DNA of 64,000 nucleotides, taken from the NCBI RefSeq assembly GCF_000686025.1, contig NZ_JMLQ01000001.1, forward strand, positions 868,001 to 932,000, read 5' to 3'. The notes beneath the pieces were generated by a model. It was not told where the DNA came from. It did not search any database and saw only the letters and a program-made list of their open reading frames with translations. Of this stretch, positions 8,831 to 18,114 are shown piece by piece (the first letter of the stretch is position 1; the number at the start of each line of letters is the position of its first letter). The position numbers and the translations under genes are program-made. Source of the stretch: Rhodococcus sp. UNC23MFCrub1.1. Its GTDB lineage: Bacteria > Actinomycetota > Actinomycetes > Mycobacteriales > Mycobacteriaceae.

Positions 8831-8869
8831 GTGTGCAGTGATCCGCGGTATCCGCGGATCACTGCACAC
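8831..8869. repeat. Perfect 18-bp inverted repeat with 3-nt loop between divergent genes
   Basis: Arms 8831-8848 and 8852-8869 are fully complementary around the loop TAT. The structure looks like a strong hairpin, but it lies between the leftward dioxygenase operon and the rightward MFS gene, where neither annotated gene ends. It has no T tract. It may be a regulator site, an insulator, or a terminator for an unannotated or antisense transcript. Confidence 0.6.
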
Positions 8870-8942
8870 AGGTGACTCGGGAGCGAGAGGTTCCCTGTCA
8901 GGGTCTCGTTGCGCCGCGAGGACGTCGATAGCGTCGACGACC

Positions 8943-10160
8943 GTGCCTTCCACCACCGAACGTCGACCGCTGCCCTTCCTCGTCTCCGTCCTGGCGATGG
9001 GCACGTTCCTCATGGGCACGTCCGAGTTCGTCGTGGCCGGGTTGCTGCCCGACATCGCCGGCGACCTGGCCATCGGGATCTCCGAGGCGGGTCTCCTGGT
9101 CACGGCATTCGCGATCGGCATGATCGCCACGCCGGCGGTGGCGGTGGCGGTGCTGCGAGTTCCCGAGCGCACGACGCTGCTGCTCTCGCTCGCCGTGTTC
9201 GCCGCCGGACATGTCGTCGTGGCACTCACCGACGAGCTCTCCGTCGTCCTCGTCGCCCGCTTCGTGACCGCGCTGGTCACGGGGGCGTTCTGGTCGATCG
9301 CAGCGTCCGTCGGTGCTCGAGTGTCCGGCCCGGACGACGCCGCGCGTGCCATCGGCATGGTCCTCAGCGGCGGCATCCTGGCGACCGTCATCGGCGTGCC
9401 CCTCGGGTCCGTCGCCGGTCAGCTCGTCGGGTGGCGTGGCCCGTTCTGGATCCTCGCCGGGCTGGCGCTGCTCGCGACCGTTCCCGTCGCTCGCATCGTT
9501 CCCGGCGGTCGCTCCGCCTCGACCACCGTCCCGCTGCGAGAGCAGACGGCGGCACTGATGTCGCGGCGCCTGTGGGTGGTCATGGCTGCCTGCGTCCTCG
9601 TCACCTCGGCCGTGATGTCCACCTACTCGTTCATCGCCCCGCTGCTGACGGAGCGCGCGGGCCTGTCCGCCGAACTCCTCCCGGTGGGTCTCGCGATCTT
9701 CGGCGTCGGGGCCGTCACCGGCACACTCGGCAGTGGCCGGCTCGCGGGCCGCGCGCCGTACGGGACTGCTCTGAGCGGGGGCATCGCCGTCGTGGCAGCA
9801 CTCGCCCTGCTCGGCGCGGTGTCGGACCACGCCGCACCGGCGATCGCACTTCTCGCGATCGCCGGTCTCGCCGGTCTCGGCATGAACCCGGTCCTCATGT
9901 CGATGGCCGTCAGGTTCGCCGAGGGCGCACCCACCCTGGCCACGTCGCTGTGCACGTCCATGTTCAACCTCGGCACCGCGATGGGGAGTGCGGTCACCGC
10001 GCGGGCCATCGGCGTCTTCGGCCCGGCCTCGATCCCGGTCGTCGGCGCAGCGTTCGCCGCCGCGCTGCTCGTTCCGCTGGCTACCCTCGTGATCATGGCC
10101 AGGCCCGGACACGGCCACCGCGCCGGCACCACCCCGCAGCACGACGCACTGGTGTCCTGA
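8943..10160 (+). CDS. MFS transporter, DHA1/AraJ-like exporter
   Basis: This is a roughly 405-residue, twelve-helix major facilitator protein. The N-terminal helix reads LPFLVSVLAMGTFLMGTSEF, the hallmark of the DHA1 sugar/drug exporter subgroup that includes AraJ and Cmx-like proteins. The conserved segment ILATVIGVPLGSVAGQ of helix 5 follows. The GTG at 8943 gives a short cytosolic N-terminus. The frame stays open to 8790, but that would translate the hairpin region, so it was rejected. No strong ribosome binding site is visible. A 6-bp inverted repeat (CGTCGA-TAGCG-TCGACG, 8923-8939) sits immediately upstream of the start. It may form a unit with the following dehydrogenases. Confidence 0.85.
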   Translation: MPSTTERRPLPFLVSVLAMGTFLMGTSEFVVAGLLPDIAGDLAIGISEAGLLVTAFAIGMIATPAVAVAVLRVPERTTLLLSLAVFAAGHVVVALTDELSVVLVARFVTALVTGAFWSIAASVGARVSGPDDAARAIGMVLSGGILATVIGVPLGSVAGQLVGWRGPFWILAGLALLATVPVARIVPGGRSASTTVPLREQTAALMSRRLWVVMAACVLVTSAVMSTYSFIAPLLTERAGLSAELLPVGLAIFGVGAVTGTLGSGRLAGRAPYGTALSGGIAVVAALALLGAVSDHAAPAIALLAIAGLAGLGMNPVLMSMAVRFAEGAPTLATSLCTSMFNLGTAMGSAVTARAIGVFGPASIPVVGAAFAAALLVPLATLVIMARPGHGHRAGTTPQHDALVS

Positions 10161-10188
10161 CTTCCACTCGATCAGAGGAGCAACGACC

Positions 10189-10851
10189 ATGACCACGATC
10201 GCCATCATCGGTGCGGGTGAGGGACTCGGAGCCGCCGTCGCTCGCCGCTTCGGCCGCGAGGGGTTCTCGGTCGCCCTGATCTCACGAGAGCAGGGCAATG
10301 TCGACCGCATCGCCGACTCGCTGGGCGATGCCGGGATCACCGCCGCGGGCTTCGCGGCCGACGTCCGGAACCCCGAGTCCCTGACCACCGCGCTGGACTC
10401 GGCGGCCGAGCGACTCGGACCGATCGAGGTGCTGCAGTACAGCCCTGTCCCGGCAAGGGAATTCATGAAGCCGGTCCTCGAGACACGCGTGGCCGATCTC
10501 GTCGGTCCGGTCGAGTTCTCCATCTACGGACCCGTCACCGCGGTGAACTGGGCACTGCCGGGAATGCGGTCGCTGGGACGCGGCACCGTGCTGTTCGTGA
10601 ACGGAGGCAGTGCAGTTCGTCCCGGCGCGACCGTCGCCGGGACCTCGGTCGCCTTCGCCGGCGAGAGTGCCTACGCCCAACTGCTGCACGACGCACTCGC
10701 ACCGGAGGGGCTGCACGTCGGCCAGCTGATCATTCCGCGGGGCATCGGCGCGGGTGAGCCGTCGCACGAACCGGACGCGCTCGCGGAACTATTGTGGACC
10801 ATGCACACCGAGCGCGGCGAATTCCGCACGTTCGCAGCACCTCTGGACTGA
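10189..10851 (+). CDS. Atypical SDR-fold protein lacking the YxxxK catalytic pair
   Basis: This 220-residue protein has an N-terminal Rossmann motif (IAIIGAGEGLGAAVARRFG) and the general order of a short-chain dehydrogenase. It is shorter than the usual 250 residues. Where SDRs have YxxxK it reads SAYAQLLH, so Tyr is present but Lys is missing. The NNAG motif is also replaced, by YSPV. It may bind NAD(P) without classical SDR catalysis. A good ribosome binding site (GAGGAGC) precedes the ATG. It follows the MFS gene by 28 nt and is probably co-transcribed with it. Confidence 0.78.
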   Translation: MTTIAIIGAGEGLGAAVARRFGREGFSVALISREQGNVDRIADSLGDAGITAAGFAADVRNPESLTTALDSAAERLGPIEVLQYSPVPAREFMKPVLETRVADLVGPVEFSIYGPVTAVNWALPGMRSLGRGTVLFVNGGSAVRPGATVAGTSVAFAGESAYAQLLHDALAPEGLHVGQLIIPRGIGAGEPSHEPDALAELLWTMHTERGEFRTFAAPLD

Positions 10852-10932
10852 CCGTCCCGACGAGAGGTGCCCTGCGTGTACACCCTTCGTCAGGGACTCC
10901 CTCGACCGCCGATGCGGGTGTCGACTGGAGAC

Positions 10933-11979
10933 ATGACCACTCCCGTGAAGGCGTACGCCGCCACCGCAGCAGACGAGCCACTGTCTCCCTACACCATCGA
11001 CCGCCGCGATGTCGGACCTCACGACGTCCGGATCGACATCGCGTTCGCCGGAATCTGCCACTCCGACATCCACACCGCCCGCGGCGAATGGGGCCCGGTT
11101 CCGTACCCCCTCGTCGTCGGCCACGAGATCGCGGGAATCGTGGCCGAGATCGGCTCCGAGGTCACGAAGCACGCGGTCGGCGACCGCGTCGGCGTCGGCT
11201 GCATGGTCGGCTCGTGCGGCGAGTGCGCCCAGTGCGTCAAGGGATTGGAACAGTACTGCCTCGTCGGCAACATTCAGACCTACGGCAGCACCGACCGCGA
11301 CGGCACGGTCACTCAGGGTGGCTACTCGCAGCAGGTCGTCGTCACCGAGCACTTCGTCGTCACGATCCCCGAGGGCATCGAGCTCGACGCTGCGGCGCCG
11401 CTGCTGTGCGCCGGCATCACCACGTACTCACCGCTCCGCCACTGGGGCGCAGGACCCGGCAAGAAGGTCGCCGTCGTGGGGATGGGTGGACTCGGGCACA
11501 TGGCCGTGAAGCTCGCGCACGCCATGGGAGCCGAGGTCACCGTCCTGTCGCAGTCGCTGGCGAAGCAGGAGGACGGACTACGTCTCGGCGCGGACCACTA
11601 CTTCGCCACCGGCGATCCGGACACGTTCACGGATCTCGCCTCCACGTTCGACCTGATCATCAACACCGTCAGCGCGTCGATCGATCTGAACGCACATCTG
11701 TCGCTGTTGGCCGTCGACGGTGCCATGGTCAACGTCGGCGCGCCGGCGGAACCACTCCCCCTGCAGGTCTTCTCGCTCATCCCGCACCGCCGTACCTTCG
11801 CAGGATCCGCCATCGGCTCGATCGCGGAGACTCAGGAGATGCTCGACTTCTGCGCCGAGCATCGTCTCGGAGCCGAGATCGAGGTCATCTCCGCAGACAA
11901 GATCGACGACGCGTGGGAACGCGTGCTCGCCTCCGATGTCCGCTACCGGTTCGTCATCGACACGGCGACGCTGGCCTGA
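10933..11979 (+). CDS. Zinc-dependent alcohol/aldehyde reductase (AdhC/YahK-like MDR)
   Basis: This 348-residue medium-chain dehydrogenase has catalytic zinc ligands in [10 protein letters not shown] and GHEIAG, and the structural zinc cluster [15 protein letters not shown]. The NAD(P) motif [15 protein letters not shown] is intact. It resembles the YahK/cinnamyl-alcohol dehydrogenase group, which usually reduces aldehydes with NADPH. The ATG at 10933, with GGAG five bases upstream, was preferred over a GTG at 10867 because it gives the standard N-terminus. It lies between the SDR-like gene and an MmyB-like regulator in the same direction. Confidence 0.9.
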   Translation: MTTPVKAYAATAADEPLSPYTIDRRDVGPHDVRIDIAFAGICHSDIHTARGEWGPVPYPLVVGHEIAGIVAEIGSEVTKHAVGDRVGVGCMVGSCGECAQCVKGLEQYCLVGNIQTYGSTDRDGTVTQGGYSQQVVVTEHFVVTIPEGIELDAAAPLLCAGITTYSPLRHWGAGPGKKVAVVGMGGLGHMAVKLAHAMGAEVTVLSQSLAKQEDGLRLGADHYFATGDPDTFTDLASTFDLIINTVSASIDLNAHLSLLAVDGAMVNVGAPAEPLPLQVFSLIPHRRTFAGSAIGSIAETQEMLDFCAEHRLGAEIEVISADKIDDAWERVLASDVRYRFVIDTATLA

Positions 11980-12041
11980 CCGCGCGAGGGGTGTCATGAC
12001 AGGGCCTCCCCCATCGCCTCCGGTCGTCCTACGCTGAATTC

Positions 12042-12902
12042 ATGGACACCAAGGCCGAGGTTCGCGAGTTCCTCATGACCCGCCGCGCGAGGTTGACACC
12101 GGAGGCAGCGGGCATCACGACCAGTGGTACCCGTCGGGTGGCCGGCCTGCGTCGCAGCGAAGTGGCGTCGTTGGCCGGCCTGTCGGTCGAGTACTACGCC
12201 CGCATCGAGCGGGGCGCCATCGGCGGCGCATCGTCGTCGGTGCTCGACGCGCTCTCGCGCGCCCTGCAGCTCACCGACACCGAACATGCGCATCTGCTCG
12301 ATCTGGCTCGCGCGGCCGACGGTGTCCCCACGTCGGGACGCCCCCGTCGCAGGGCGGAGCGCATCACCCCACCGCGCATCAGCCTGCAGTGGGCACTCGA
12401 CTCCATCACCGACGGCGTCGCCTTCGTACGCAATCGACGGCAGGATCTGCTGGCCACCAACGAACTGGGAAAAGCGTTCTACGCACCCGTCATCGGTGAC
12501 GGCGGCCGGGTGCCCAACCTGGCTCGGTTCCAGTTCCTCGATCCGCTGTCGCGGGAGTTCTATCCCGACTGGGACCTGTTCGCGCAGATGTGCGTCTCCA
12601 TCATGCGTGCGGAGGCCGGCCGGGACCCACACGACAAGGGCCTGCAGGACCTCGTCGGCGAACTGTCCACACGCGACGAGACCTTTCGCAGGCTGTGGGG
12701 AGCGCACGACGTTCGCACTCACGGCGCCGGGACCAAACGCTTCCACCATCCCCTCGTCGGCGAGGTCCACCTCGCCTACGAGGAACTGGTGATCACCGCG
12801 GACCCCGGTTCCGTCCTCATGGTCTACACAGCGGAGCCCGGATCCCCGAGCGCGGATCGACTGCGACTGCTGGGGTCCTGGTCGACTGAAGCAGCCCGCT
12901 GA
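12042..12902 (+). CDS. MmyB-like XRE-family transcriptional regulator
   Basis: This 286-residue protein has an N-terminal XRE helix-turn-helix (GLRRSEVASLAGLSVEYYAR, about 40-60). The C-terminal MmyB-like ligand-binding domain follows, with the conserved segments LAVFLRN-like FVRNRRQDLLATN, ARFQFLDP and KRFHHPLVGEVHL. In the family this domain binds small hydrophobic ligands, and the genes usually sit beside the oxidoreductase they control. Here that would be the zinc dehydrogenase just upstream. A 10-bp palindrome, TGTCATGACA (11993-12002), lies about 40 nt before the start and may be its operator. Confidence 0.88.
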   Translation: MDTKAEVREFLMTRRARLTPEAAGITTSGTRRVAGLRRSEVASLAGLSVEYYARIERGAIGGASSSVLDALSRALQLTDTEHAHLLDLARAADGVPTSGRPRRRAERITPPRISLQWALDSITDGVAFVRNRRQDLLATNELGKAFYAPVIGDGGRVPNLARFQFLDPLSREFYPDWDLFAQMCVSIMRAEAGRDPHDKGLQDLVGELSTRDETFRRLWGAHDVRTHGAGTKRFHHPLVGEVHLAYEELVITADPGSVLMVYTAEPGSPSADRLRLLGSWSTEAAR

Positions 12903-12904
12903 TC

Positions 12905-12943
12905 GTGGAATCGAGACCCCGGAATCCGGGGTCTCGTTTCCAC
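12905..12943. terminator. Bidirectional hairpin terminator
   Basis: Arms 12905-12922 and 12926-12943 pair over 18 bp with one mismatch around the loop AAT. It lies between the convergent ends of the MmyB-like regulator and the glyoxalase-fold gene. There is a short T run (GTTTCC) in the right arm but no T tract after it. Confidence 0.8.
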
Positions 12944-12960
12944 TGTCGTCATCGCGTCGT

Positions 12961-13320
12961 TCAGGACGACGCCCACACACCCAGCACGGTGCCGCTCGGA
13001 TCGGTGAAGTGGAAGCGTCGTCCACCCGGGAAGTCGTAGGGGCCGGACACCACCGATCCGCCCGCGGCCTCGACCGCCTCGGCCGATGCGTCCAGGTCGT
13101 CGGAGTAGAGCAGCACGAGTGGTCCTCCCGCCGGCGCGGGGGTCTCGACCACGGCCAGCCCACCGACCTCGGCGCCGTCGGCTCCCACGATGCCGGCGTA
13201 CGTCGGGCCGTAGTCGACGAAGGTCCATCCGAAGGCCCCCGCGTAGAAGGCCCGAGCGACCGTCAGGTCGGTGACCGACAGCTCGATGTAGTCGATGCGG
13301 TGGTGCCTGGTCGTCGCCAT
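12961..13320 (-). CDS. VOC-family (glyoxalase-like) protein
   Basis: This 119-residue protein is one complete vicinal-oxygen-chelate domain. It begins HHRIDYIELSVTDLTVARAF and ends with FHFTDPSGTVLGVW. The VOC metal positions appear mostly absent: the first His/Glu position is Glu (YIELSV), and the last strand has no clear Glu ligand. This places it among the many small glyoxalase/bleomycin-resistance-like proteins of unassigned substrate. A longer upstream frame has no VOC homology, so the ATG at 13320 was chosen. It is divergent from the alpha/beta hydrolase. Confidence 0.85.
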   Translation of the reverse strand: MATTRHHRIDYIELSVTDLTVARAFYAGAFGWTFVDYGPTYAGIVGADGAEVGGLAVVETPAPAGGPLVLLYSDDLDASAEAVEAAGGSVVSGPYDFPGGRRFHFTDPSGTVLGVWASS

Positions 13321-13494
13321 TGCCCGATCATGCCGGTCGAGCACGCCCGGCGCGTGGCCTTCCGCGGGACCTCTGTCGCCGAGTGGCAACCCGCCGACCG
13401 CACGAGTAGTGTCCTCCCACGGTGTGCCGGGAAGTCTGGTCGGCGGTCGCTTCCGCGACCCCGAACGACGTCCAGCAGGAAGAGGCACCTCGAC

Positions 13495-14367
13495 ATGATG
13501 CTCGCCGTCGACACGGGCACGTACCGGACCACAGCAGGCCGAGACGCCGTGCAGGAATGGTGCCGACGCAGACTCGCCGACTGGTCCACGCCGCACACCG
13601 TTCGCCGGATCGACACCTCGCTCGGCTCGACCGTCGTCACGACCGTCGTTCGACCCGACGCGCAGCGCTCCGTCGTGGTGGTGCCCGGCGAACTGTCCTG
13701 CGCGGCACTTCTGACGCCGCTGATCGATGCGATGCCCGACGCCACGGTGCACGTCGCCGACATGCCCGGCCAGCCCGGGCTCAGTTCGGGGGTGCGCCCG
13801 CGCCGGGGCCGGGCCTCGGCCGACTACGGTCGCTGGCTGGAGGACACCCTGACGCAGATCGGCGCCTCGCGGCCGGTTCTGCTGGGCATCGGGAGCGGCG
13901 CCGCGGCGGCCCTCTCCGCCACCTGCCGATCGTCGGTCGGCGCGATGGTGCTGGTCCGTCCCGAAGGCATCGTCCCGGTCTCTCGCCCCGATGGGCGGTT
14001 CCTGCGACGCCGCACGTCAGCGCACAGCACCTCCAGGGCGGTGGCCGCACTCTGCGGACAACATTTCCGTCCGGACGACGACCTGGTGGAATGGCGACTT
14101 CTGGTGTCGACGCATTGCGCCGGAACGCGCGCGGATCGCCACATCTCGGAGCGGCGGCTCGCGGAGTGGAGCCGCGCGGTGCCGCTCGAAGTGGTGGCGG
14201 GATCGTGTGATCCGGTGCTCGACCACCGTCGACTGGACGACCAGGTGTGGGAGATCACCGGTCGGGACACGACGGTGCTCGACGACTGCGGCCACCTCCC
14301 GGAACACGAATGCCCGCGGGCGCTCACCGCCGCGATCGAGCGGGTCGACCGACTGGTCCGGACGTAG
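13495..14367 (+). CDS. Alpha/beta-hydrolase-fold protein
   Basis: This is a roughly 290-residue protein with alpha/beta-hydrolase organisation. The nucleophile elbow region reads LLGIGSGAAAALSA, with GIGSG matching G-x-S-x-G apart from its spacing. A late Asp lies in VVAGSCDPVLDHRR, and the C-terminal His in DDCGHLPEHE completes a plausible triad. The start at the paired ATGs (13495/13498) follows CAGGAAGAGG. A longer in-frame extension back to 13009 would overlap the VOC gene antisense and was rejected. The substrate is unknown. It stands alone before the osmolyte transporter. Confidence 0.75.
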   Translation: MMLAVDTGTYRTTAGRDAVQEWCRRRLADWSTPHTVRRIDTSLGSTVVTTVVRPDAQRSVVVVPGELSCAALLTPLIDAMPDATVHVADMPGQPGLSSGVRPRRGRASADYGRWLEDTLTQIGASRPVLLGIGSGAAAALSATCRSSVGAMVLVRPEGIVPVSRPDGRFLRRRTSAHSTSRAVAALCGQHFRPDDDLVEWRLLVSTHCAGTRADRHISERRLAEWSRAVPLEVVAGSCDPVLDHRRLDDQVWEITGRDTTVLDDCGHLPEHECPRALTAAIERVDRLVRT

Positions 14368-14439
14368 CGGATTCGCGTCCACCCCGGCCTCACCGCCATG
14401 ATCGACTGACCGATCGTCTATTTCTCAGGATGTGAACAA

Positions 14440-16302
14440 GTGAATTCAGTACGATCCGCCTGGCGCGGAATACGCAAACCGGTATTCATTCCCGCGTCCG
14501 CGATCATCGTCGCCATGATCGTTTTTTCCGTCATTTTCGCGGGTACCGCGGCCGACGCATTCGAGGCCCTCAACGGGGCCATCACCGACGGTGTCGGATG
14601 GTGGTACATCCTGACGGCGACGGGATTCGTCGTCTTCGCTCTGTACTGCGGCGCCAGTCGTATCGGCAACATTCGCCTCGGCCGCGACGACGAGAGCCCC
14701 GAATTCGGCGTCCTCTCCTGGTTCGCGATGCTCTTCAGCGCCGGCATGGGCATCGGACTGGTGTTCTACGGCGTCGCAGAACCGTTGTCGCACTACATCA
14801 CTCCCCCGGTTGCCGGGGGTGTCGACGGATCGACCGACGCGGCCGCCAACCAGGCCATGGAGCTCACCCTGTACCACTGGGGTCTGCACGCATGGGCGAT
14901 CTACGTCGTCGTCGGTCTCGGACTCGCGTACATGACCTACCGCAAAGGCCGCCCCCTGTCGGTTCGCTGGCTCCTCGAGCCACTGCTCGGACGGCAACGG
15001 ATCGAGGGCGGTATCGGTCACGCCATCGACGCGATCGCCATCATCGGAACGCTGTTCGGCGTCGCGACCTCACTCGGTTTCGGTGTTCAGCAGATTTCCG
15101 CCGGTCTGTCCTACCTCGGCTGGGTGGAGACGAACAATTGGCTGACCATCGCCCTCATTGCCTTCGTCACGTTGCTCGCCACGTATTCCGTCGTCTCGGG
15201 TGTGTCGAAGGGCCTGAAATGGCTCTCCAACATCAACATGGCACTCGCCGCCGGCTTGGCTGTGTTCGTCCTGATCGCCGGACCGACGCTGTTCCTCATG
15301 CAGTCGTGGGTGCAGAACCTCGGTGGGTACGTCCAGGCGCTGCCGGAATTGATGCTCCGTACATCGCCTTTCGCCGAGGACGGGTGGGCCGGCGCCTGGA
15401 CCATCTTCTACTGGGGATGGTGGATGAGCTGGGCACCGTTCGTCGGCATGTTCATCGCACGGATCTCGCGCGGCCGCACGATCCGCGAATTCGTCTTCGG
15501 CGTGCTGCTCGCACCGACTCTCGTCGGCTCGCTGTGGTTCACCATCTTCGGTGACTCCGGAATCCTCCGTCAGCGCAACGAGGGCACCATGCTCGCCGAC
15601 GACGGAACGGTCGGCACGGACACGAGCCTGTTCCAGCTTCTCGACGGTCTTCCGCTCGCGACCGTCACGAGCGTTCTCGCCATCGCGGTGATCGTGTTCT
15701 TCTTCGTCACCTCCTCGGACTCCGGCTCGCTGGTCATCGACATCCTCTCCACCGGTGGTGATCTCGACACACCCAAGATCACCCGCGTCTACTGGACCGT
15801 GCTCGAGGGCGTCGCTGCCGCTGTTCTGCTGCTGATCGGTGGATCCGGATCACTCACGGCCTTGCAGACGGCGTCGATCGCGACCGCGGTGCCGTTCTCG
15901 ATCATCATGGTGCTGGCGTGCGTGTCACTCCTGAAGGCCTTCCGCTACGAGGTGGCCACCACGCCGTCCTACGTCCGGATCACCCCTGCCGGAGATGCAC
16001 CGCCCGTGGACCGCGCGACACCGGCGCGACGGCCGGAGCGCGGCGGTATCTCCACCACGTTCGCCGGTCTGTCACCGTCTAAGGACGGCCTGTCCACTCC
16101 GTCGGGGCTGCTCGCGGTCCAGTCGGTACCGCAGAGCCGACTTCAGATCGACCCGGACACCGGCGCCGTTCAGTACTCGGAGCACGACGAGCCGGTCGAT
16201 CCGCTCGGCGGCGAGGTCTTCGACACCCCCGAGTTCGCGGACTCCGCCGAAGGCGAAGCCCACCAACGCCGTACCGACGACACCGCGTACGACAACTCCT
16301 GA
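14440..16302 (+). CDS. BCCT-family betaine/choline/carnitine transporter
   Basis: This 620-residue membrane protein belongs to the BCCT family of sodium- or proton-coupled trimethylammonium transporters. The family signature [18 protein letters not shown] lies near residue 105, and the tryptophan-rich substrate segment [20 protein letters not shown] lies near 325. About twelve helices are visible. A long hydrophilic C-terminal tail of about 110 residues may act in osmosensing, as in BetP, but this is inferred. The start is GTG. It is followed 25 nt later by nhaA, so the two may form an osmo/salt-stress transcription unit. Confidence 0.93.
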   Translation: MNSVRSAWRGIRKPVFIPASAIIVAMIVFSVIFAGTAADAFEALNGAITDGVGWWYILTATGFVVFALYCGASRIGNIRLGRDDESPEFGVLSWFAMLFSAGMGIGLVFYGVAEPLSHYITPPVAGGVDGSTDAAANQAMELTLYHWGLHAWAIYVVVGLGLAYMTYRKGRPLSVRWLLEPLLGRQRIEGGIGHAIDAIAIIGTLFGVATSLGFGVQQISAGLSYLGWVETNNWLTIALIAFVTLLATYSVVSGVSKGLKWLSNINMALAAGLAVFVLIAGPTLFLMQSWVQNLGGYVQALPELMLRTSPFAEDGWAGAWTIFYWGWWMSWAPFVGMFIARISRGRTIREFVFGVLLAPTLVGSLWFTIFGDSGILRQRNEGTMLADDGTVGTDTSLFQLLDGLPLATVTSVLAIAVIVFFFVTSSDSGSLVIDILSTGGDLDTPKITRVYWTVLEGVAAAVLLLIGGSGSLTALQTASIATAVPFSIIMVLACVSLLKAFRYEVATTPSYVRITPAGDAPPVDRATPARRPERGGISTTFAGLSPSKDGLSTPSGLLAVQSVPQSRLQIDPDTGAVQYSEHDEPVDPLGGEVFDTPEFADSAEGEAHQRRTDDTAYDNS

Positions 16303-16327
16303 TCGTCAGAGCACCGAAGGGCACCCC

Positions 16328-17650
16328 ATGACGTCATCCTCGCCACCTCCCACGCGTCGCAGTCTGCTCTCGCGGGGGTCGTGGTCCGAAGCCTCGCGCA
16401 TCACCGACGTGCTGCGCAAGGAGACCGTCGGGGGTGCCCTGTTGCTGGTCGCCACGGTGATCGCTCTCGTCTGGGCCAACTCCCCGTGGTCGGCCGCCTA
16501 CGACACGCTCATGGCGACACGAGTGGGCCCGTCCGCGCTCCACCTCGATCTCACTCTCTCCACGTGGGCCGCGGACGGCCTGCTCGCGATCTTCTTCTTC
16601 GTCGTGGGCCTCGAACTCAAGCGCGAGTTCGTCGCCGGCGACCTCCGCGACCCGGCGCGTGCGGCCCTGCCCATCGCGGCCGCGATCGGCGGCATGGCCG
16701 TGCCCGCACTGATCTTCGTCGTCGTCAATCTGCGCACCGGTGACGGCGCACTGCTGGGGTGGGCCATTCCCACCGCGACCGACATCGCCTTCGCGGTCGC
16801 CGTTCTCGCCGTCGTCAGCACGCACCTACCGCTCGCATTGCGCACCTTTCTGCTCACGCTGGCCGTCGTCGACGATCTCCTCGCGGTGACGGTGATCGCG
16901 ATCTTCTACACCGCCGACCTGAACTTCGTGGCGCTCGGCGCCGCGATGATCCCGCTCGCCCTCTTCGCCGTCGCCGTGCAGCGACGGATCCGGTCGTGGT
17001 GGATTCTCATTCCCCTCGCGGTCGTCACCTGGGTTCTCATGCACGAGTCCGGCGTTCACGCCACGGTCGCCGGCGTGCTGCTCGGATTCGCGGTGCCGGT
17101 GATCCGCAGCCGCGCCGCCGGCGGTCCGGAGGCCGGTCCCGGTATGGCCGAACACTTCGAACATCGCATCCGACCTCTCTCTGCCGGTGTCGCAGTGCCG
17201 CTCTTCGCATTCTGCGCAGCCGGCGTGACCGTCGGCGGCGTGTCGGGCTTCTTCGAGGCGCTCGGCGACCCGATCGCCATCGGCATCGTCGCGGGACTGG
17301 TGGTCGGCAAGACCATCGGCGTGCTGGGCACCACGTATCTCGTGTCCCGCTTCACCCGTGCCACTCTCGATGCCGGACTCGCGTGGCGTGACGTGTTCGG
17401 CGTCGCCGTTCTCGCCGGCATCGGTTTCACCGTCTCGCTGTTGATCGGCGACCTCGCCTTCGGTGAGAGCACCGAGCGAGACGATCACGTCAAGGTCGGA
17501 GTGCTGACCGGATCGGTGATCTCGGCGTGCATCGCCGCCGCGATTCTGCGCAGCCGCAACCGCGCGTACAAGCTGATCCACGAGGAGGAGACTCGCGACG
17601 ACGATCACGACGGCATCCCCGACGTGTATCAGCGCCGCGAGGAGAGCTGA
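16328..17650 (+). CDS. nhaA: NhaA-type Na+/H+ antiporter
   Basis: This 440-residue antiporter matches NhaA throughout. The N-terminus has [12 protein letters not shown]. The unwound-helix Asp pair appears as [12 protein letters not shown] (Asp163/Asp164 in E. coli). The conserved [14 protein letters not shown] and [16 protein letters not shown] segments are intact. It exchanges sodium for protons and contributes to pH and salt homeostasis. The ATG at 16328 was chosen over a longer frame that overlaps the transporter upstream. The C-terminal tail is rich in Asp and Glu. Its stop is separated by 1 nt from the convergent MerR-family gene. Confidence 0.95.
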   Translation: MTSSSPPPTRRSLLSRGSWSEASRITDVLRKETVGGALLLVATVIALVWANSPWSAAYDTLMATRVGPSALHLDLTLSTWAADGLLAIFFFVVGLELKREFVAGDLRDPARAALPIAAAIGGMAVPALIFVVVNLRTGDGALLGWAIPTATDIAFAVAVLAVVSTHLPLALRTFLLTLAVVDDLLAVTVIAIFYTADLNFVALGAAMIPLALFAVAVQRRIRSWWILIPLAVVTWVLMHESGVHATVAGVLLGFAVPVIRSRAAGGPEAGPGMAEHFEHRIRPLSAGVAVPLFAFCAAGVTVGGVSGFFEALGDPIAIGIVAGLVVGKTIGVLGTTYLVSRFTRATLDAGLAWRDVFGVAVLAGIGFTVSLLIGDLAFGESTERDDHVKVGVLTGSVISACIAAAILRSRNRAYKLIHEEETRDDDHDGIPDVYQRREES

Positions 17651-17651
17651 C

Positions 17652-18035
17652 TCAGAGTTCGGTGACCGGCGTGCGGGCCGCGAGCAGAGCTGCGAACTCC
17701 TCGCCGTAGGCAAGATGGCGTCGCAACGTCTCGCACCGATCCAGCGCCTTGTCGTGGCACTGGTCGACGAACTGTGTTGCGGCAGCGCGGTCCTCGTCGT
17801 CAGCATCGCCGTTCCCGAGGACGTCGAGAGCTGCGAGCAGCTCGCCCATCTCGGCCAGCGTGAACTCCAGCGGCTTCATCCGCCGGATCACCAACAACCG
17901 CTCGACGTCGGCCTCGGTGTAGAGCCGGAATCCGCCGGCCGATCGCGCCGACGGGACGACGAGACCCACCGAGTCGTAGTGGCGCAGTGTGCGAATGGAC
18001 AGTGCCGTGCGCTCGGCGACCTCACCGATCTGCAT
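17652..18035 (-). CDS. MerR-family transcriptional regulator
   Basis: This is a roughly 127-residue regulator with an N-terminal winged helix, MQIGEVAERTALSIRTLRHY, and the family segment RLYTEADVERLLVI. A coiled dimerisation helix follows, with a short C-terminus. No cysteine pair of the metal-sensing type is present; the only Cys residues lie in the last third. A GTG four codons upstream (18047) is an alternative start, and AAGGAG precedes both. It lies 67 nt downstream of the SulP gene on the same strand and is probably its partner, reading a MerR-like dyad upstream of that gene. Confidence 0.88.
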   Translation of the reverse strand: MQIGEVAERTALSIRTLRHYDSVGLVVPSARSAGGFRLYTEADVERLLVIRRMKPLEFTLAEMGELLAALDVLGNGDADDEDRAAATQFVDQCHDKALDRCETLRRHLAYGEEFAALLAARTPVTEL

Positions 18036-18114
18036 GCTCTCGCCCACTGTCCCGCTCCTTCGTCGTACGTCGAGTGTGCGTCGACTCTAGTTCCGACCCG
18101 GAGACCGGGCCCGA

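Noticed and set aside
8831-8869. Perfect hairpin considered as an ordinary terminator
   Set aside because: Both flanking genes are transcribed away from it, and no gene ends there; it is reported as an unexplained repeat instead.
8898-10523. A 541-codon open frame on the minus strand opposite the MFS and SDR-like genes
   Set aside because: It is Arg/Gly/Asp-rich low-complexity sequence produced by codon bias of the true plus-strand genes and has no recognisable domain.
13009-13494. N-terminal extension of the alpha/beta hydrolase
   Set aside because: It would be antisense to the VOC gene and has no hydrolase homology; paired ATGs with a ribosome binding site lie at 13495.
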